64,000 bases of DNA. Origin: Buddleja alternifolia (Eukaryota; Streptophyta; Magnoliopsida; Lamiales; Scrophulariaceae). The position numbers were made by a program, and so were the translations under genes. The number at the start of each line of letters is the position of its first letter. The stretch's first letter is position 1. The stretch covers positions 14,265,134-14,329,133 of the forward strand of contig CM033401.1 in the NCBI GenBank assembly GCA_019426215.1, read 5' to 3'. Below, piece after piece: positions 43,722 through 56,500 of this stretch. The notes below the pieces were generated by a model. It saw nothing but the letters and a program-made list of their open reading frames with translations. It was not told where the DNA came from and made no database searches.

Positions 43722-44880
43722 TGTTACAACCCTAAGAGTTGGGTCCTTGACACGGCGGGCCAACGTGTCAAGATGGGACAACGGGTGCCGAGAGTAGGCG
43801 GCATTGGCTCAGATTCAGGCACAAGTGGGCAAGTTGCGGGTAATAGTGGGCAATGACTCGGGACAAAATAGGTTTGGTCGAGGAAGTGCAAGGTTGTGGC
43901 AATTTGTGGGCAAGTTGCGGGTAATAGTTGGCAATGACTCGGGACAAAATGGGTTTGGCCGAGGAAGTGCAAGGTTGTGGCAATTTGTGGGCAAGTTGCG
44001 GGCAATAGGGGGCAATGACTCGAGACAAAATGGGTTTGGCCGAGAAAGTGCAAGGTTGTGGCAATTTGTGGGCAATTGTGCGGGAAAACTCGACGGGTGC
44101 TTGAGTTGGGCAGCCGGCGTGTGGGAGATTCGGACAGTGGCCGAGAAAACTAGGCCGGGTGCACACGGCTGGGCGAGTTCAAGGCATGTGGCCGAGAAAG
44201 TTAGACAGCGGGTGCACAGTGGGTCGGGATCTAGGCAGACTGGCCGAGAAAACTCGGCAGGGACCAGGCTCCGTGCGGGAGGCACTGGGCGAGCCGAGTG
44301 ACCCGACGTGCGGACGACGGGTCATGTGCGGGACATGTGCGTGGCAGTTGGGCGAAGCCTTGAACAAGGCCAACTGCTGGACAAGTGGACGCATGGAAGC
44401 TTATTGCTGGAGTTAGTGGGCGGTTACAAGCGGTTTTGGTGGTCAAAATCGCCCGACACTTGGAACTTAGTGATAGGCCAAATCCTAGGAATGGGGGATG
44501 TCCATTCCAAGCGCCTGATGCCTTTAAAATCAGATTGTATACGCCATTTTGAGAGAGAGAGGTGTGTACGAGTTAGGGATTCCTTGTATTTTAGTTGATG
44601 AGCAATAAAATATAAGGTTGGGCGTTGGTCGCTCGTAAATGTGATTGTGCCCTTTAAATTCAGCATGTGTGCGTGAGTGCGAAGGTTTATGCTTGTGTGT
44701 GCGTGAGTATGAATGCTTAGACTTGCGGGGTGCTGAGTTTGCTCGTGGGAAAACACCAATCCATCGGGAAACACGAGAGTTGTGCATGTTGGGAAGGCTG
44801 ACTGATTTTGGTGGGCAAAATCAGGCCGCACGGTGTCCTTTGAGGTGAGAAATTTATGCTCGAAAAATGACCCCGTGACA
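43722..44880 (+). repeat. Left LTR of young element
   Basis: TGTTACAACCCTAAG...CCCCGTGACA. It contains three 81-bp tandem repeats (43825-44067) and an AATAAAATATAAGG stretch near 44605 that may act in RNA 3'-end formation. The long open frames here reflect the 81-bp (27-codon) unit, not genes. Confidence 0.93.
43825..44067 (+). repeat. Three 81-bp tandem repeats in the LTR
   Basis: Units start at 43825, 43906 and 43987 with GTGGGCAAGTTGCGGG, and a fourth partial unit follows. The other LTR has the same array at 45971-46213. Confidence 0.92.
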
Positions 44881-44882
44881 GT

Positions 44883-44895
44883 TGGTATCAGAGCC
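44883..44895 (+). promoter_or_regulatory. Primer-binding site (tRNA-iMet) of young element
   Basis: TGGTATCAGAGCC two bases after the LTR. Confidence 0.9.
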
Positions 44896-45849
44896 TCGTT
44901 TCGATGAAGTTGCTTGTCGGACTTGGCTTTGATTCAGTCGGAGAAGACACAAAATCCGCTGCGCGTGTCTGGATCCTTGTGAGAGGCATGGATCGTGAGG
45001 ATTTCGTGTGCTTGGTGGCACGAAATTCATTAAAGGCTTGCTGGTATGGGACAGTAAGTACGCAGGTTGCGTGAGGTACGTGGGCTGCGTGAAAATTAAG
45101 GGTGACAGTGATTTTTGTGTGGGCTTGACGGTGGCAGATTGTTGCTGTGCGAGGAACGAGTACTGTTTGCGTGAGGCGAGCAGTTAGGGTGAAGTTCAGC
45201 GTGGGAAATCTGTGGGAACCGCGAGTATGAAAGTTGCTGGAAAATTTGGCTGAGTATGTGGCTCGTCAAATTCATCATGGGATCAGCGTAGGCAAGGATT
45301 GCGAAGATTGAGGCGAGTGTTTGTTTGATCTTGACCAAATTATGGGTACGGTTAAGGGTTCAAGTACCAGTCTCAATGGATAAGGCAAGGGTTGCGAAAG
45401 GCTGATGAAAAAGGCTCGTGTGGTGGCACGAGTACGTTGAAGGCAAAGAGATGTTGCTGGATTCGTGACATAATTGGCAAAGTACTGGCCGGGTAATCAA
45501 CTGTTGAAAAGACCTCTTCCGGTGGACATGATCTGCGGAAGTGATGAAGGAAATTCATTGTGTCATCAATGGGCACGTGTTATCCAGAGTCATGAAAAGC
45601 CAAAGTTGCTGAAAATTTGGGTTAGTATGTGGCTGATTCGAATTTCAGTGTGGGATGATTTCGGTTTGCTGGGCAGTGAGTTGCTGGGCTGAAATCATCG
45701 CATTTTCATCAAGAGGATTCGGGATGGCGGGGTTCTGGGTCGAAACATCGGACAAGGAAGCGTGAATGTGGGTTCAAACGGTTGCGGGAATCGGGTGACA
45801 AACTTCAGTGGCTTGGATGTTGGTGTTGGTTCGACGAGGACGTTGAATT
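44896..45849 (+). other. Non-coding internal region of young element
   Basis: No Gag, protease, integrase or RT motif is seen in any frame. Short similar phrases recur (GAAAGTTGCTGGAAAATTTGG near 45227 and AAAGTTGCTGAAAATTTGG near 45602). It may hold packaging signals only. Confidence 0.6.
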
Positions 45850-45867
45850 TTCTTGGTGGGGGTGGTT
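45850..45867 (+). promoter_or_regulatory. Polypurine tract of young element
   Basis: TCTTGGTGGGGGTGGTTT immediately before the right LTR. Confidence 0.7.
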
Positions 45868-47026
45868 TGTTACAACCCTAAGAGTTGGGTCCTTGACACG
45901 GCGGGCCAACGTGTCAAGATGGGACAACGAGTGCCGAGAGTAGGCGGCATTAGCTTAGATTCAGGCACAAGTGGGCAAGTTGCGGGCAATAGTGGGCAGT
46001 GACTCGGGACAAAATGGGTTTGGTCGAGGAAGTGCAAGGTTGTGGCAATTTGTGGGCAAGTTGCGGGCAATAGTGGGCAATGACTCGGGACAAAATGGGT
46101 TTGGCCGAGGAAGTGCAAGGTTGTGGCAATTTGTGGGCAAGTTGCGGGCAATAGAGGGCAATGACTCGAGACAAAATGGGTTTGGCCGAGAAAGTGCAAA
46201 GTTGTGGCAATTTGTGGGCAATTGTGCGGGAAAACTCGACGGGTGCTTGAGTTGGGCATCCGGCGTGTGGGAGATTCGGACAGTGGCCGAGAAAACTAGG
46301 CCGGGTGCACACGGCTGGGCGAGTTCAAGGCATGTGGCCGAGAAAGTTAGACAGCGGGTGCACAGTGGGTCGGGATCTAGGCAGACTGGCCGAGAAAACT
46401 CGGCAGGAACCAGGCTCCGTGCGGGAGGCGCTGGGCGAGCCGAGTGACCCGACGTGCGGACGACGGGTCATGTGCGGGACATGTGCGTGGCAGTTGGGCG
46501 AAGCCTTGAACAAGGCCAACTGCTGGACAAGTGGACGCATGGAAGCTTATTGCTGGAGTTAGTGGGCGGTTACAAGCGGTTTTGGTGGTCAAAACCGCCC
46601 GACACTTGGAACTTAGTGATAGGCCGAATCCTAGGAATGGGGGATGTCCATTCCAGGCGCCTGATGCCTTTAAAATCAGATTGTATACGCCATTTTGAGA
46701 GAGAGAGGTGTGTACGAGTTAGGGATTCCTTGTATTTTAGTTGATGAGCAATAAAATATAAGGTTGGGCGTTGGTCGCCCGTAAATGTGATTGTGCCCTT
46801 TAAATTCAGCATGTGTGCGTGAGTGCGAAGGTTTATGCTTGTGTGTGCGTGAGTATGAATGCTTAGACTTGCGGGGTGCTGAGTTTGCTCGTGGGAAAAC
46901 ACCAATCCATCGGGAAACACGAGAGTTGTGCGTGTTGGGAAGGCTGACTGATTTTGGTGGGCAAAATCAGGCCGCACGGTGTCCTTTGAGGTGAGAAATT
47001 TATGCTCGAAAAATGACCCCGTGACA
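45868..47026 (+). repeat. Right LTR of young element
   Basis: Same length as the left LTR. It ends 152 bp before the oxidoreductase ATG and points towards it. Confidence 0.93.
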
Positions 47027-47178
47027 CCTACCCATCTAAATTTTTTTTGCCAAAAAAATGAAAAACAAAGAAAGTGATTATCTAAAAGAAGAAGAGGGAA
47101 AAGGAAAATGAGACTCAATAAAACGAAAATGAAGTAAAGATAACCTCAACAAAATCCAAAACCCCCATCTTAAACCCC

Positions 47179-47580
47179 ATGTCTTGCACCCTTATCGGAG
47201 ACTGCAAAACAATCATCCTTTCAACTCCAACAATGCCTCCCATTATATCCCATACCCTCACTTTTTCATTCACCAACCTTTCATCCTCCACTTCCCACTC
47301 CAAATTCCCATTTCAAACTCCCAAACAATCCCGCAAATTTCCGCTATCTATTCATATAAAATGTGCAAGGAAAGCCAAAAGGACTGGAAAATTGAGGTAC
47401 CCATCAGAGAAAAAGAAATTAAAACTCCAAAAGCAAACCCCAACTGATGTGACGACAAGTTTAGAAGGCGTTTGGAGGCTTTCAAGGCTTGGAGTTTCGG
47501 TTCATGACGACCCTGGAAAAGACTTTTGGGGTGTTTCTGAGGCTCTGCTTAGTGAGATTGCCAAAGTTCTTGAATTCCCG
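47179..47580 (+). CDS. PDE327: Oxidoreductase exon 1 (residues 1-134)
   Basis: Putative transit peptide, then a basic linker (RKAKRTGKLRYPSEKKKLK) and the conserved VWRLSRLGVSVHDDPGKDF. Donor CCG|GTAAAA. Confidence 0.85.
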
Positions 47581-50500
47581 GTAAAATGATTTGAACTTTG
47601 CAGATTTCCTTTTTTAAATTTGAGAAAAATATGAGATGGGTTGTGATGATTTTTCCTTTTTGTTGCACAATTCGGTGAGGATTGATTTTTTCTTGATTAA
47701 TCATTTGATCATCACTGATGTTATATTATGTTTCTGAAATTTGTCGTTTGGTTAATTTGCATTTAATATACATCATGTTGTTTGATTCCCCCCCGAAGTT
47801 TCTATACACTAGTGATGCGAGATCAAATTTGTGCCGAGGTCAAAGTCCCTGAAGTTTCTATACACTAGTGATGCGAGATCTAAATTGTGCCGATATCAAA
47901 GTTCGGGACCTCGGGAAAAGTGTGTCGGGAAAGACATACGAGACGTTGGGGTTTGACCCGACTCACGACATACCAGGGAGCTTTCTCAGAATGGAGTAAT
48001 TGGGATTTTCGTGGAGTGATTAGATAATCAATGATTAACACTAATTAATGAATATTTATAGTGTTCATAATGGGCTATGGGCTAAAGCCCGTTTTAGTCG
48101 GCCCATTTAATAAATTAACGTCAACTAGCTTTATGTGGCTTGCATTTTTGCATGCCTTCCTTAATGCATACTTGTTTCCATATATGTTTTGCAGGTAGCT
48201 TCAATGTTGCCAGCAGACGCGTTCACGGTGGTTAGAAAGTCGTTTGATGCGAGGAAGGTATGTAAACATTTGCTTTTTTTCATTTGTGCATGAGCCACTA
48301 ATGACATTCATCTTACTTAACCTCATGAAATAAAGTTATAATTATTTGGACATATGGTTTTGATGTGAAAGCATTTCACATAAATGATTGATTATATGAT
48401 TGGAGGAGTTTGTATCTATCCCTAGGATTTTCTGTTTCTAGAAAAAGTCTACTAATGAGATTGTAATTACCTTAAGCAGATATTGTGCTTGTTATTAAAG
48501 AGATAAAATATCATCCCTTTATGCATTCAGTACGGCAGAGAGGCCATTGATGCAAATCTTAAGTTAGCATGGCATCGAATTTTTGTAGTTTGGAGTTCCT
48601 AGATATAGGATACGGCGTGAGTAACAGATTTTCTAACTAGCTGTCCTTGGATATATGTTACCAACTTCAACCCATAGATAAGGCCTGGATAGTGGAAATA
48701 ATGTCAGTTCAGTGTCCAATAAATTAATGACATAGTAGTAAACACCTGGGATACCTATGCCTGATTGTGACTGGCCATTTTACATAATTACGTGATGGCC
48801 AAAGCACTAGAAAACGCTCTTTATTAACTTGTCTGGTCCAGAACTATGACTGCTGATAGATTCATTGGGTTTTTGACACACTTGATACACAAATATTTGA
48901 TGTATAGCACAGGAATTGCCCTCATGGAAAATGACACGTGAAACTACCAAAAAATCTGAATCTTAATTGGAACCCAAATAATTCTCTGTCACATTGGGGT
49001 GTTATGAGTTGATACGGTGCACTATATGCTCCAAGATCCGCATGAGCACTTTCAAATGGGGCTAACGCAACTTCATAAAAAGCTTAAGCATCTGTTGCTC
49101 ATTAATCCTTTTGGAACTACTTGTAAATTAGTCACATTTTCCTTTTTTACTTGATGCGGGACAAGTTAGGATCTCACAATGTCCTGAATTAGATCCTTGA
49201 GAGTCTTTGTCAGTTCTAGACTGATTTGGACCTTGATATATAAGATTCTAGAGGTGTCTCTTGCGGGTTCAAAAGATGGCTCCCTTCAAGTGCAGGAGGT
49301 AAAACCTTTGTTCAGCATGGCACAGACTTTCATATAATGTGCGCTTTGGGAGGGGTGCGCATGCAAGAAGGAAGTTTGATACCTGTTAAGGGACAAGTAG
49401 TTAATTTTGAAAGAACTTATTGTCAAACCCTTTCAGATATGAATCTATGGAATGACTATGTTACGAAGCAAGATGACGTAGCTCCGATTCAAGTCTACTC
49501 CAGGCGGAAGAAGAAATTCACCGGCTGATTTGGTTTAATTAATTAGTCATTTATTACTTAATTATTCATTTGTGAGTGCTTAGTAGTGGTGTAGTGATTT
49601 GTGAGTGCTTAGTAGTGGGTTGTGAGTGCTTAGAAGTGGTGTAGTGGTTTGTGAGTGCTTAGTAGTGGTTTGTGAGTGCTGAGTGTGAGTGGGTTGTGGT
49701 TTGTAACAAGTATATATACGTTGTTATTAGTTCTCTTGGATTATCAAGAAAGAAATTAAGAAATTCGGCTTTAAGCTTGGGCGAGAATTCGTTCTTGAGT
49801 TTGTGTTTGTTATTTGTGATTTAATTGTTAACACTTAAATCACAAATAACAAACACAAACTCAAGAACGAATTCTCGCCCAAGCTTAAAGCCGAATTTCT
49901 TAATTTCTTTCTTGATAATCCAAGAGAACTAATTACAACGTATATATACTTGTTACAAACCACAACCCACTCACAAACACTAAGCACTCACAAACCACTA
50001 CTAAGCACTCACAATCCACTATTAAGCACTCACAATCCACTATTAAGCACTCACAAACCAACCACTACACCACTACTAAGCACTCACAACCCACTACTAA
50101 GCACTCACAAACCACTACACCACTACTAAGCACTCACAAATGAATAATTAAGTAATAAATGACTAATTAATTAAACCAAATCAGCTAGTGAATTTCTTCT
50201 TGCGCCTGGAGTAGACTTGAATCGGAGCTACGTCATCTTGCTTCGTAACAGACTACCTTCCAATGACAATGACAACATATAATTTTTCAGTATTCACCAC
50301 TATCAGTCTCCTTAGTAGCTTTCCATTTTTACTTATAAATATAATCTATTACGGGGCGGAGCCACTTTATTTGATGGGGTTCAGTTTGACCCCTCCAGGA
50401 TATGAAAAACTTCATTATATGTATAATTTAAATGCATAGGGACATTCTATTTATATTGAATCTTCTAAAAAAACAAAAAAGATCCTAACGGGTTTATATT

Positions 50501-53500
50501 TTTTACAGAGTAAAAATTCGAATTAAATTATGTTTTTCAACATTCCTTTTAGTCAAAGAGATCACTTGTGTCTTATTGACGTTATGCTCCTTTTTCAGTT
50601 GAATAAAGAAAACGTTACTCGAGTATTTTTACTTTAGTTTTCAATCATTTTTCTCTTAGAAAAAAGTCTCTCTCTTGAACTTGAGCTACATTACACAGCA
50701 ATTGATCAACAGAAGTATGGTAAAAATTGGTATTTAGTTCAAATAATATTCTCAGTCAACCAATCTGCAGTTCGAGTCTTGTTATAAAGTGCCTGCCTCA
50801 ATTGTTACATAGATTTCCAATTTTTCATTGGAGCCAAACACAAAAACACTTTTTCAAATTGAAAAATTTATCTACTGAAAAAATAAAGAAGATATGACGA
50901 AAAAGACAATAATACAAACGACTATGTATGAACAATTATTCTTTCTTTCTTCAATATATAAAGTGAAACGTGATGGGAGTATTTTGACAAGGAAAATGCC
51001 TAATCTAATTAGACAAGTTTGCTTTGACATTGAAAGCTGTCTTTCTAAATTCCTCTTAATTCCTAAACCTGTTTTCCTATCTTATTCTAATGATTCACAG
51101 TTGATATTAGTCCTCCATCTTATGGTTCATTCTGTAAATTACTTTGAAGTACTTAATAGAAATTTATGTTTTGATTTGATCTTTTGGACTTTGTCAGGGA
51201 ATGTGATCCTCTTTGAGATCATATTCTTTTTATAATTTTCTGGTTGATGATGTAATAATGATTACCATTTTCACGATATTTACATGTTTTTTTTTTTTTT
51301 TTTATAATGCTTATCTATTGAATAAATATTTTTTTAACTTCTTATTACACTGGAATAAAAATTAATCCGTCCTAGATGTATTAGGCTCCACCACTGGAAT
51401 ATTTTTCAGAACACCACTTATTACAACAAATGGAAAACACATTACTACTACTGATAGAAATTGAATAAACATGACATATAATAAAGAGTTCTGTGGTGAA
51501 AAGTTCACAAATTCATGACAGTCTACTCAAAGTTTGAGTGATAAATCCAGACCGTCATCTTCTATCAGTTTGCTCTCTGAATTGTTGGTTTGACTGTTAT
51601 GCTGAGCTTGTTCATTCCTTACACTGGCCCTGGATGTTCCTTTCGAGGTACTTGCACCCTGTCCCATCCTTGTATGGTGTGGCATAAATTTGGGGCTTGT
51701 AAATGTTGGCCTTGTGCAAAAGCCACTGAATTCCTTGAAGGCCCAGGATTCGTGAGACATTGAAGACATTGAACCTGTGTAGTGATTAGCATCCATTTGA
51801 TGCTGCAAGTATCGAGGGTTATGTGGACTATTCATCACAAATGGGTCTAGAGTTTTCGGGGCTTGGTTGAAATAATTAGAAAAAGGGAAAGAAGTCATGC
51901 TAGTGTATCCAAAGTTACTTACATGTTCTTGCTGTTCTTGTTTTTCTATGACCCTCTCAACTCTGTGGGCATTTTGATGTCCACCTAATGCTTGCCTATT
52001 AGAAAACTTCTTGTCGCAATATCGGCAGGCATATTCGTGTTCCTCCAGATCTATCACAGGCTTGCCATTCAACAGCTCTGGTGCCTTTGAAGGCTTTGGG
52101 TTGATGGTGTCCGTTGGATTGAGTTCAAGGTTTGGTTTTGGATTCATTTCTTGTAAAGATTGGTCCAAATCTAGTGATGAATCACTTTTCATCACTATGG
52201 ATTTTCCATTCTTTTCAGATGGAGTCGGAATCTTGGGGACATTTGACATGGCTACGGTACTAACTTTGGCACTAGGTAATTCTATCGAGCTTAATTTGAC
52301 TTTCCTAGAGATACAGTTCTGAATTTATAGAGGGGCGGCATTAATGTCAGTAATTGTCATGCAGAGCGGATCTGATTCAATGGCCCTTAAAATGGTAAGA
52401 TGTAAAGACAACCTAATCCAGAGCGGATTTAGATTTCTGAAATAGTTCGTATGTCATTAATATTATTCCTGATGTATTAGTTTGCAGGTTTATGTCCGTC
52501 TGTCATGACATATCTTTAATTATCGAATCTCAAAGTGATTTACTGACTGGAAAATGAGGAAAAGACGTGTTATTTTTACTGGACCTAACTTCCCATATGG
52601 ACACGATTCTTCAATTGAAGCTATTTGTAATTCATGGACGCACATAATGTAGGTATAACATTTGTGTCTATCTTGTTCTAGCAATGAAGGGATAATTAGT
52701 ATTATGCTGTACTTGCCTGTACTGAGTTGGAATTGGCATAATCTTATACTTTCCTAACTTTCCTTGTGTGGAGACCACCACAGAGTCACAGACAATAAGT
52801 TCACATATACTAGTCCGTGTTAGTGCTTCACGAAATGAGAGTTTGAGAAAAGTGAAGGAAAGGTCTAACTAAAAAGACTTATTACATTTTCACCAAAAAA
52901 AAAAAAAGACTTATTACATCAGTAACTCTTTGAAAAAGACTATCCAAAGAATAAAATGAAATACTCTTAATTTTCCGTGAACCCACTGCGCTATCATCTC
53001 TTTATAGATAGGATAATTACAGAGACATCCCAAGAGGTTCGTATGGTGGACCCCTTTGGCCTTTTAAAATTACATCCACTTCCCCTGGCATTTGTTGTCA
53101 TCTTACATATAACCCAGCAATTAGTCTCTGTAAATCCAATCCTAGCCTATGTTTTGCGAAAATGACAATTTTAAACATTACCTAACACAAACCTACATGA
53201 GATTTGCCAATTTACACTAACCTACCTTGAAATGTAGTACTTATAACATATCATCAAAATTTAAAAATATATTCGATGATATAAATAATCATATTCTGAA
53301 ATTAGTTAAAATAGAATTGGTACGTGCTTAAAATAATTGTTACACACATGTCCTACATTTTAGTTTTTCTATTATATCTTCTATTTCCTTGAATTAGTAA
53401 ACCCTGCACTGTAGTTGCCACCATTGCATAAACAACGAACCAACTAAGTCAAGTCCAATAACCCACTTTTAGAGATTTAGTTGTACTTTAGGCTTGAGAG

Positions 53501-56500
53501 CATGGCATTGGTGAGTTTTTTTTTTTTTTTTGGGTGGGGGTGGGGGTTACAAGTTTAGGTCTATATACGAACATAGTATGACGGACCTAAATTTGGGTTT
53601 GAACATTTAGCTTTGTTTATGGTCGAAATTGTTTCTTAAATATCGTGGATATTTGATTTTCCTCGGGTAACACCAAAATGGTCTGATCATAACATGAAAA
53701 AGTTACAAGGACGGAAACTATAATTTGACGAACTGTAACGGTGGATCCTACAACCAATGTGAGATAGCACAATTACCTCCCATTGGACATGCGACATTTC
53801 CTCCCACAACTAATGTGGGATATCACGATGACATCACGATCACCCCCGTTGGACATGCGACGTCCTTGACGTATTCTTTCCACAGTCCCGAGACCGCCCC
53901 CAATACATATTAGCGTGGGCCTCCTGCGCCGATAGTACCCCCGGGGTCAGTTCTGATACCATTTGTCACAACCCAGGCCCACGGGGTGCAGGCAAAAATG
54001 ATTCACCCAAGTTGTTAGAGGAGTTCATTATACCAACCTATAAATTCTTTCGCATTTCCTCCCACAACCAATGTGAGATATCACACTAACAGCGGTGTAG
54101 ACTTGTGTAGTTTTAACAAATGACATAAGAGTAATCTCAGGGAGAAAAAAAAAGAAGGTGATAGTTAGTGTCAGGGGAGATGGATGGAGTTTTGGAAACC
54201 TGAGTAATCTACCTGTATTGCATTTAGACCAAACCTCTGATGAAGTTTATGTAATTATCCTTTAAAAATAATGGTTTTTGAATCTATGTCCACCCCATTG
54301 TTGAATACGTGCTCTTTAGGCACTTTATTGATAATTTCAAGAATATATTTAATTCAGACTTTTAAAATTACTAGAAAACCGTATACGTTGATTGATTGTT
54401 GCAGAATTTCCTTTACACTTAATTATATCAATAGATACCACTTGTATTGCACTTGAATAAATTTGTTTATATAGGAGTTTTTAATATAGCGCCAACTAGA
54501 AAAGCTTGTCTATCGAGGCAACTTTTGAATCCATACTTACAATATATGCCTGCAGAATTTATATTTGTATGTAGTTACATTTCCAATACTGTAAACATGA
54601 AAATTTAGAAGATATAAAGTAGATTTTACCTTTCAGATCTTAGTGAAGCAGCATTAGCATGGATGCAAAACTTCAATTTCTAGTAAAAGTGTCTATTAAG
54701 CTTCTTTTTTCTTTCTTTCTGTGTTTTAATCTTATTTTTGTGTTTCAGTCTTAATTACACAAAATCAAGATATTGAAGATCAAGAGGAATGTAAATTTAC
54801 AAATAAAAGTGTGTTTAGTAAAAAATAATAGCCTAAAGTTACTCGAAAGTAAAGCACCTAATGACAATATATTTATGTCATCTGAAATTATGATTGATTT
54901 CACAAGAGTTTAAGGAACAAGTCCGCCAGCAATCTAGGGCACTATGGTTCAACTCCAGAGGATCTCTTTAGTAGCTCTCAATGTCTTTTGCATTAGTAAG
55001 CGCTTGTCTTAGAACCATAGATGTAAATGGCGCGCCATGGTGCAAGGCGAGCATGGCGCACCCTCGGCGCCATGGACCATGGCGTGGCGCAGGTCTTCAA
55101 CTTGGCAAGCGCCATTGACGCCATTAGCGCCATGGCGCGTGCTATCTGCGCCTTTGTGAAGTCAACATAAATGTGAGAATTTTGGTCAAAATTGGTTGAA
55201 TTTTGGTCAAAATTGATTGATTTTTGGTCAAATGGAACAACTTAATAAAATTAGGGCAAGATTGGGGATAAATTAAATTAACCCAGTACAAAACATACAA
55301 CCCTACTCCTATTTCTCCCTCTCGCAATCTCTAATGATTAATATTGTTAAAAAAACTGGCATATTATTGATTGTATTAGTGTATATAATTATTTTATCTA
55401 TGTAATTCTTGCTTCGAAAAGGCGTGCGCCACGCCGCGCCATGCCATTCGCCATTAACAACTATGCTTAGAACCAAAACATATTTTTTAGTTGTCTCCTT
55501 GCATTTTCAGTCCACAATCTGTCTAACTGCCTCCTGTCTCCATAAAAATATAATGTTGATTCTCCATCCAATAATATACTAATTGTTCTAGAATATCTTA
55601 TAAGGCCAACTAGAAACATCATTTATTGATTTGAGGAACACTTTTACATTTGCACAGAGATCCTAAATACACGAGGTAGCATCCTTGTGTACATTATTAT
55701 GAGAATGTATATGATGTACTAGATGTAAGATCTGATTAAAATACCTACAAGCTTAAGATAAGAATGGCGGGTCTTAGATAATTTCGTCACAGTAACACGA
55801 ATCTTTATCTAATTGCTTGCTGGCTTCATATGTCCTCAAACTTGTATGGCATATTCGGGACTTGCATGGATTGTTCAAAATATTCTGTTTTCTTCTTTTT
55901 TCTTGATTGAGTTTCTATAATTTACCTCGACCATTTGCGCTCCACCTAATTGTTTTGCTTAACCTCAGGTGCAGAAGGAGCCAAAGTTTGTATATACTGT
56001 GGATATGGATGTTGAGAAACTCCTAAGACTTGAGCCTCGTACCTGGGAGTTCGTTTCAGAATTGGAACCAAAATTTGGGTTTATAGAGCTTCTGCATCAG
56101 AACAGCTTTTCTGGTGATTTGATGAGTGTAATAAAGAATCATGGAAAGATAAATGAAACTACATCTTCTGGAGAAGTCGTGAACGGCAGTCATGTCTCTC
56201 CAACCAGAAAACCCAAAGTAGTAGTTGTTGGTAGTGGCCCCTCAGGATTGTTTGCTTCTCTTGTGCTTGCTGAAGTTGGTGCAGATGTTACCCTAATTGA
56301 AAGAGGGCAAGCAGTTGAACAGAGAGGAAGAGACATTGGTGCTTTGGTAGTCCGTCGGATGTTACAATTGGAAAGCAATTTTTGCTTTGGGGAGGTCATA
56401 TCTTTATCCAATTATAGTAATTCAAGGATTATACAGTGTCCTAGATTTTATTGTGCAAATTTTCTGTTATTCCTTGACTATGTCATGTAATATTTGTCGG

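Larger units (their letters stand above)
43722..47026 (+). mobile_element. Young non-autonomous LTR retrotransposon
   Basis: Two LTRs of exactly 1159 bp (43722-44880 and 45868-47026) flank a 987-bp internal region with no pol domain. A tRNA-iMet primer site and a polypurine tract are in place. The flanks CCTAT (43717-43721) and CCTAC (47027-47031) fit a 5-bp duplication with one change. By eye the LTRs differ at about 18 sites, mostly transitions, about 1.5 percent, so it is the youngest element here. It must use enzymes of a partner element. Confidence 0.92.

Noticed and set aside
43804..44301. Open frames of 130-165 codons in the young LTR, both strands and both LTR copies
   Set aside because: Caused by the 81-bp repeat (a multiple of 3) and GC-rich LTR; no domains.
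46570..47118. 182-codon minus-strand frame at the right LTR end
   Set aside because: Extends across the LTR boundary into unrelated DNA and has a shorter twin in the other LTR; no domain.
50894..51235. 113-codon frame in intron 2
   Set aside because: No domain, no homology recognised, AT-rich context.
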